NCBI GenBank assembly: GCA_965365345.1
Contig: CBDUBH010000115.1
Location: forward strand, 1-8,977
Length of the DNA stretch: 8,977 nt
Origin: CBDUBH01 sp965365345
Lineage (GTDB): Bacteria; Bacteroidota; Ignavibacteria; Ignavibacteriales; SURF-24
Direction of reading: 5' to 3'
The position numbers and the translations under genes are program-made. This document shows, piece after piece, positions 6,829-8,977 of the stretch. Position 1 is the first letter of the stretch. Each line of letters starts with the position of its first letter. The notes under the pieces were generated by a model. It had not been told where the DNA came from. It ran no database searches and saw only the letters and a program-made list of their open reading frames with translations.

Positions 6829-7809
6829 CTAACTTTTTCTGTCGTTAATAAAATCAACAAGTAAATTTAATGAGGTTTTTGCCGGTGAGTCCGGGAATAT
6901 TTTGAGGTTATCTTTTGCTTTTTTTGAAAATTCAAGTGCAACTTGAAGTGAATATTCTATTCCGTTTTTGCTTTTAACAAATTCAATTACTTCTTTTACT
7001 TCATTTTTTTTGCGTGCACTTTTGATAAGTTTCTTGATTTTTGAAACTTCAGAACTGCTTGAATTTTTTAGTGCGTAGATAAGCGGTAAAGTTAATTTTT
7101 TTTCTTTTATATCGCCGCCCAAAGGTTTTCCGATAACGCTGGAAGTTCCTATAAAATCAAGAATATCATCTCTTATTTGAAAAGCGATACCGATATTTTC
7201 ACCGAAATTTTTCATCGCAATTTGATAATCATGATTTTCAGTTGCGCTTAAAGCACCAATCTGGCAGCATGTAGAAAGTAAAGAAGCGGTTTTATCTGAA
7301 ATTATTCTGAAATATGTTTCTTCATCAATATTTAGTTTTCGCGTTTTATTAATTTGAAGGAGTTCCCCTTCCGACATTCTTTTTACGGCTCCGGTAATGA
7401 TTTTCAAAAAGTCAAAATCATTTCCGTCAACTGAAAGCATTAGTCCGCGCGAAAGTAAATAATCTCCCATCAGTACGGCAATTTTATTTTTCCAAACTGC
7501 ATTTATTGAGGGAAAATTTCTTCTAGTATCAGCATTATCAACAACATCATCATGTATTAAAGTGGCGGTATGAAGCAATTCAACTAAAGTTGCACCACGA
7601 TAGGAACGCTCTGTAATTCCACCGGAAACTTTTGCTGATAGAAGTACCAAAAGCGGTCTTATCTTTTTTCCTTTCTGCTTTAAAATATATTTTGTTACAA
7701 GGTCCAATAATCCGACGTTGGATTTCAATGATTTTTTAAATAAATCATTAAATTCATTCAATTCATTTTTTATCGGCTGACTTATATCAGAAAGTTTAGA
7801 CTTATTCAA
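6829..7809 (-). CDS. Long-chain trans-polyprenyl diphosphate synthase
   Basis: This 326-residue cytoplasmic enzyme of the IspB/HepT/IspA superfamily condenses isopentenyl diphosphate onto an allylic diphosphate. Motifs in order: GKKIRPLL (47-54, substrate-binding Lys and Arg), first Asp-rich motif DDVVD (87-91) followed by RR (96-97), KT (173-174), and second Asp-rich motif RDDILD (213-218) with GKPLGGDIKEKKLTLPL (227-242). The residues 5 and 4 before the first motif are small (Ala82, Thr83), which in this family allows long products, so a side chain for menaquinone is the likely output. Exact chain length cannot be read from sequence. The start is taken as TTG at 7809, giving a TTGA overlap with the tatC stop; no other Met occurs in frame until residue 114, well inside the fold. 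Only a weak GGAAA precedes it. The substrate link with ACIII, a quinol oxidase, is suggestive. Confidence 0.92.
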   Translation of the reverse strand: MNKSKLSDISQPIKNELNEFNDLFKKSLKSNVGLLDLVTKYILKQKGKKIRPLLVLLSAKVSGGITERSYRGATLVELLHTATLIHDDVVDNADTRRNFPSINAVWKNKIAVLMGDYLLSRGLMLSVDGNDFDFLKIITGAVKRMSEGELLQINKTRKLNIDEETYFRIISDKTASLLSTCCQIGALSATENHDYQIAMKNFGENIGIAFQIRDDILDFIGTSSVIGKPLGGDIKEKKLTLPLIYALKNSSSSEVSKIKKLIKSARKKNEVKEVIEFVKSKNGIEYSLQVALEFSKKAKDNLKIFPDSPAKTSLNLLVDFINDRKS

Positions 7810-8546
7810 TTTTTCCGTTGTGAAATTTTTGAAACAAATATACTAATTTCATACAATAAAAATAAAGGAATTGCCAGAACTATTTGAGAAATAGGGTCGG
7901 TTCCCGGAGAAAGAAATGCAGCAAGCACCATAATTATAACTATAGAATGCCTTCTGTACTTTCTCATAAATTTGGGTGTTAAAATTCCGAGTTTTGATAA
8001 AAAGAAAGAAAGCATTGGTAATTCAAAAACAATTCCTGCACCCAAAATAATACTAACTATTATCGAGACGTATTCATCAATAGCAATATTATTTTCAATA
8101 AACTGCGAACCGAAACCGGTTGCAAATGAAAGTGTTAATGGAAGCATAACGAAATATGCAAAAGCCATTCCGGCTAAAAAGCATAATGTTGTAAAAATAA
8201 CTATCAATGAAATATATTTTTTTTCATTTTTACGCAGTGCCGGAGAAATAAAAAGCCAAAGTTGAAGTACTAAATTTGGAAGACTTATAATTATACCTGC
8301 AACAATTGCAACTTGCATGTACAAAAAAAGCTGTCCAAAAGGACGTAAATTCTGTAGTTTTAAACCGACTTTAAAAGCCGGGGCAAGAAGAAGATCGGCA
8401 ACCAGATAATCTATAAAAAACCAACTGATAATCGCACCTGTAATAACTCCTACAGCAGAATAGATCAATCGCCACCGGAGTTCTTCCAAGTGATCCAGAA
8501 ATGACATTTCGGCTTCTTCTTGCCCGTTTATTTCTTTAGTTTCCAA
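7806..8546 (-). CDS. tatC: Sec-independent protein translocase TatC
   Basis: TatC is the membrane receptor that binds twin-arginine signal peptides and, with TatA/B, exports folded proteins. The 246 residues contain the family landmarks MSFLDHLEELRWRL (14-27), LPNLVLQLWLFISPAL (89-104) with Glu108 after it, a GIVFELP stretch (171-177), and LSPGTDP (212-218), plus about six membrane segments. The annotated start is TTG at 8546, 14 bp after glyA, without a clear Shine-Dalgarno site. An internal ATG at 8507 would begin directly at MSFLDHLEELR. I prefer the TTG because relatives usually have a few residues before that motif, but the start is uncertain. It overlaps the polyprenyl synthase by 4 bp, so the two are probably co-translated. 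The act operon downstream encodes two proteins with RR signals (ActB and the 69-residue protein) that would need this transporter. Confidence 0.95.
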   Translation of the reverse strand: METKEINGQEEAEMSFLDHLEELRWRLIYSAVGVITGAIISWFFIDYLVADLLLAPAFKVGLKLQNLRPFGQLFLYMQVAIVAGIIISLPNLVLQLWLFISPALRKNEKKYISLIVIFTTLCFLAGMAFAYFVMLPLTLSFATGFGSQFIENNIAIDEYVSIIVSIILGAGIVFELPMLSFFLSKLGILTPKFMRKYRRHSIVIIMVLAAFLSPGTDPISQIVLAIPLFLLYEISIFVSKISQRKN

Positions 8547-8560
8547 ATATAAACTGTGTA

Positions 8561-8977
8561 TTATTTACTTAATTCAGGATATAATGGAAATTGCGAACAA
8601 AGTTTTTTTACTTCTTCTTCAATTCCTTTCAATTCTTTTTCATTATCAATATTTTTTAATGCTTTATCAATAAAGCCGGCAATAATTTGCATTTCATTTT
8701 CTTTCATTCCGCGAGTTGTCATAGCCGGAGTTCCAATTCTAATACCGCTAGTAACAAAAGGACTTTTTGTATCGAAAGGAACCATATTTTTGTTTACGGT
8801 TATACCGGCAACACCCAAAGTATTTTCCGCTTGTTTTCCGGTAATATTTTTATTTGAAAGATCGATAAGCATTAAATGATTTTCGGTACTTCCCGAAACT
8901 ACTTCATAACCTAATTCCATCATTTTATTTGAAAGAGCGTTTGCATTTTTTATAACTTGCATTGCATAATCTTTAAA
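8561..8977 (-). CDS. glyA: Serine hydroxymethyltransferase, C-terminal part (5' end outside window)
   Basis: This PLP enzyme interconverts serine and glycine while charging tetrahydrofolate with a one-carbon unit. The frame is open to the right edge, where it reads FKDYAMQVIKNA, and ends with TAA at 8561; about 138 C-terminal residues are visible. Diagnostic stretches are NHLMLIDLSNK, NTLGVAGITVNKNMVPFD and PFVTSGIRIGTPAMTTRG. The Arg in GIRIGTPA is the one that binds the substrate carboxylate in this family. The PLP lysine lies upstream, outside the window. It probably heads or shares a transcript with tatC, given the 14-bp gap. The assignment is secure; the Met at 8962 is internal and is not the start. 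Confidence 0.96.
   Translation of the reverse strand, partial: FKDYAMQVIKNANALSNKMMELGYEVVSGSTENHLMLIDLSNKNITGKQAENTLGVAGITVNKNMVPFDTKSPFVTSGIRIGTPAMTTRGMKENEMQIIAGFIDKALKNIDNEKELKGIEEEVKKLCSQFPLYPELSK

Noticed and set aside
8962..8962. ATG at 8962 as the start of a complete short gene
   Set aside because: The frame continues upstream to the window edge with normal SHMT sequence (FKDYA before the Met), so the gene is a truncated glyA.

Overview
The window is one continuous minus-strand block of bacterial genes in AT-rich DNA. Coding density is high and I see no mobile element, CRISPR array or RNA gene. The gene content suggests a menaquinone-respiring member of the Bacteroidota/Chlorobiota/Ignavibacteriota group: an alternative complex III (ACIII) operon, the extended Tat leader typical of its ActB, and a low-GC genome that uses real Shine-Dalgarno sites and some GTG/TTG starts. 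I lean towards Ignavibacteriota. That is an inference from composition and gene layout, not from a database match.

In the direction of transcription (high to low coordinates) there are two sets. The upstream set is the 3' end of glyA (serine hydroxymethyltransferase), tatC (Tat translocase core subunit) and a long-chain trans-polyprenyl diphosphate synthase. These are packed closely; tatC and the synthase overlap by 4 bp. After a 143-bp gap comes a short MORN_2-repeat protein, then a 149-bp AT-rich gap holding an inverted repeat and a possible promoter.

The downstream set is the ACIII (quinol:cytochrome c/HiPIP oxidoreductase) operon: actA (pentahaem cytochrome), a 69-residue Tat-signal mini-protein, actB (extended Tat leader, cofactor-less molybdopterin-like domain, four-cluster ferredoxin domain), actC (NrfD-like quinol-site membrane subunit), and an actD-actE fusion that runs off the left edge of the window inside its cytochrome c domain. 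actB/actC and actC/actDE each overlap by exactly 11 bp, with a Shine-Dalgarno site inside the upstream gene, so coupled translation is likely. actF, and any terminal oxidase genes that often follow, would lie beyond position 1.

The genes fit one theme. The polyprenyl synthase probably supplies the quinone side chain, ACIII oxidises the quinol, and TatC would export ActB and the mini-protein in folded form. The core system is known. The least explained parts are the Tat mini-protein between actA and actB, the ActD-ActE fusion, the intact N-terminal four-cysteine set in ActB, and the hairpin just upstream of actA.
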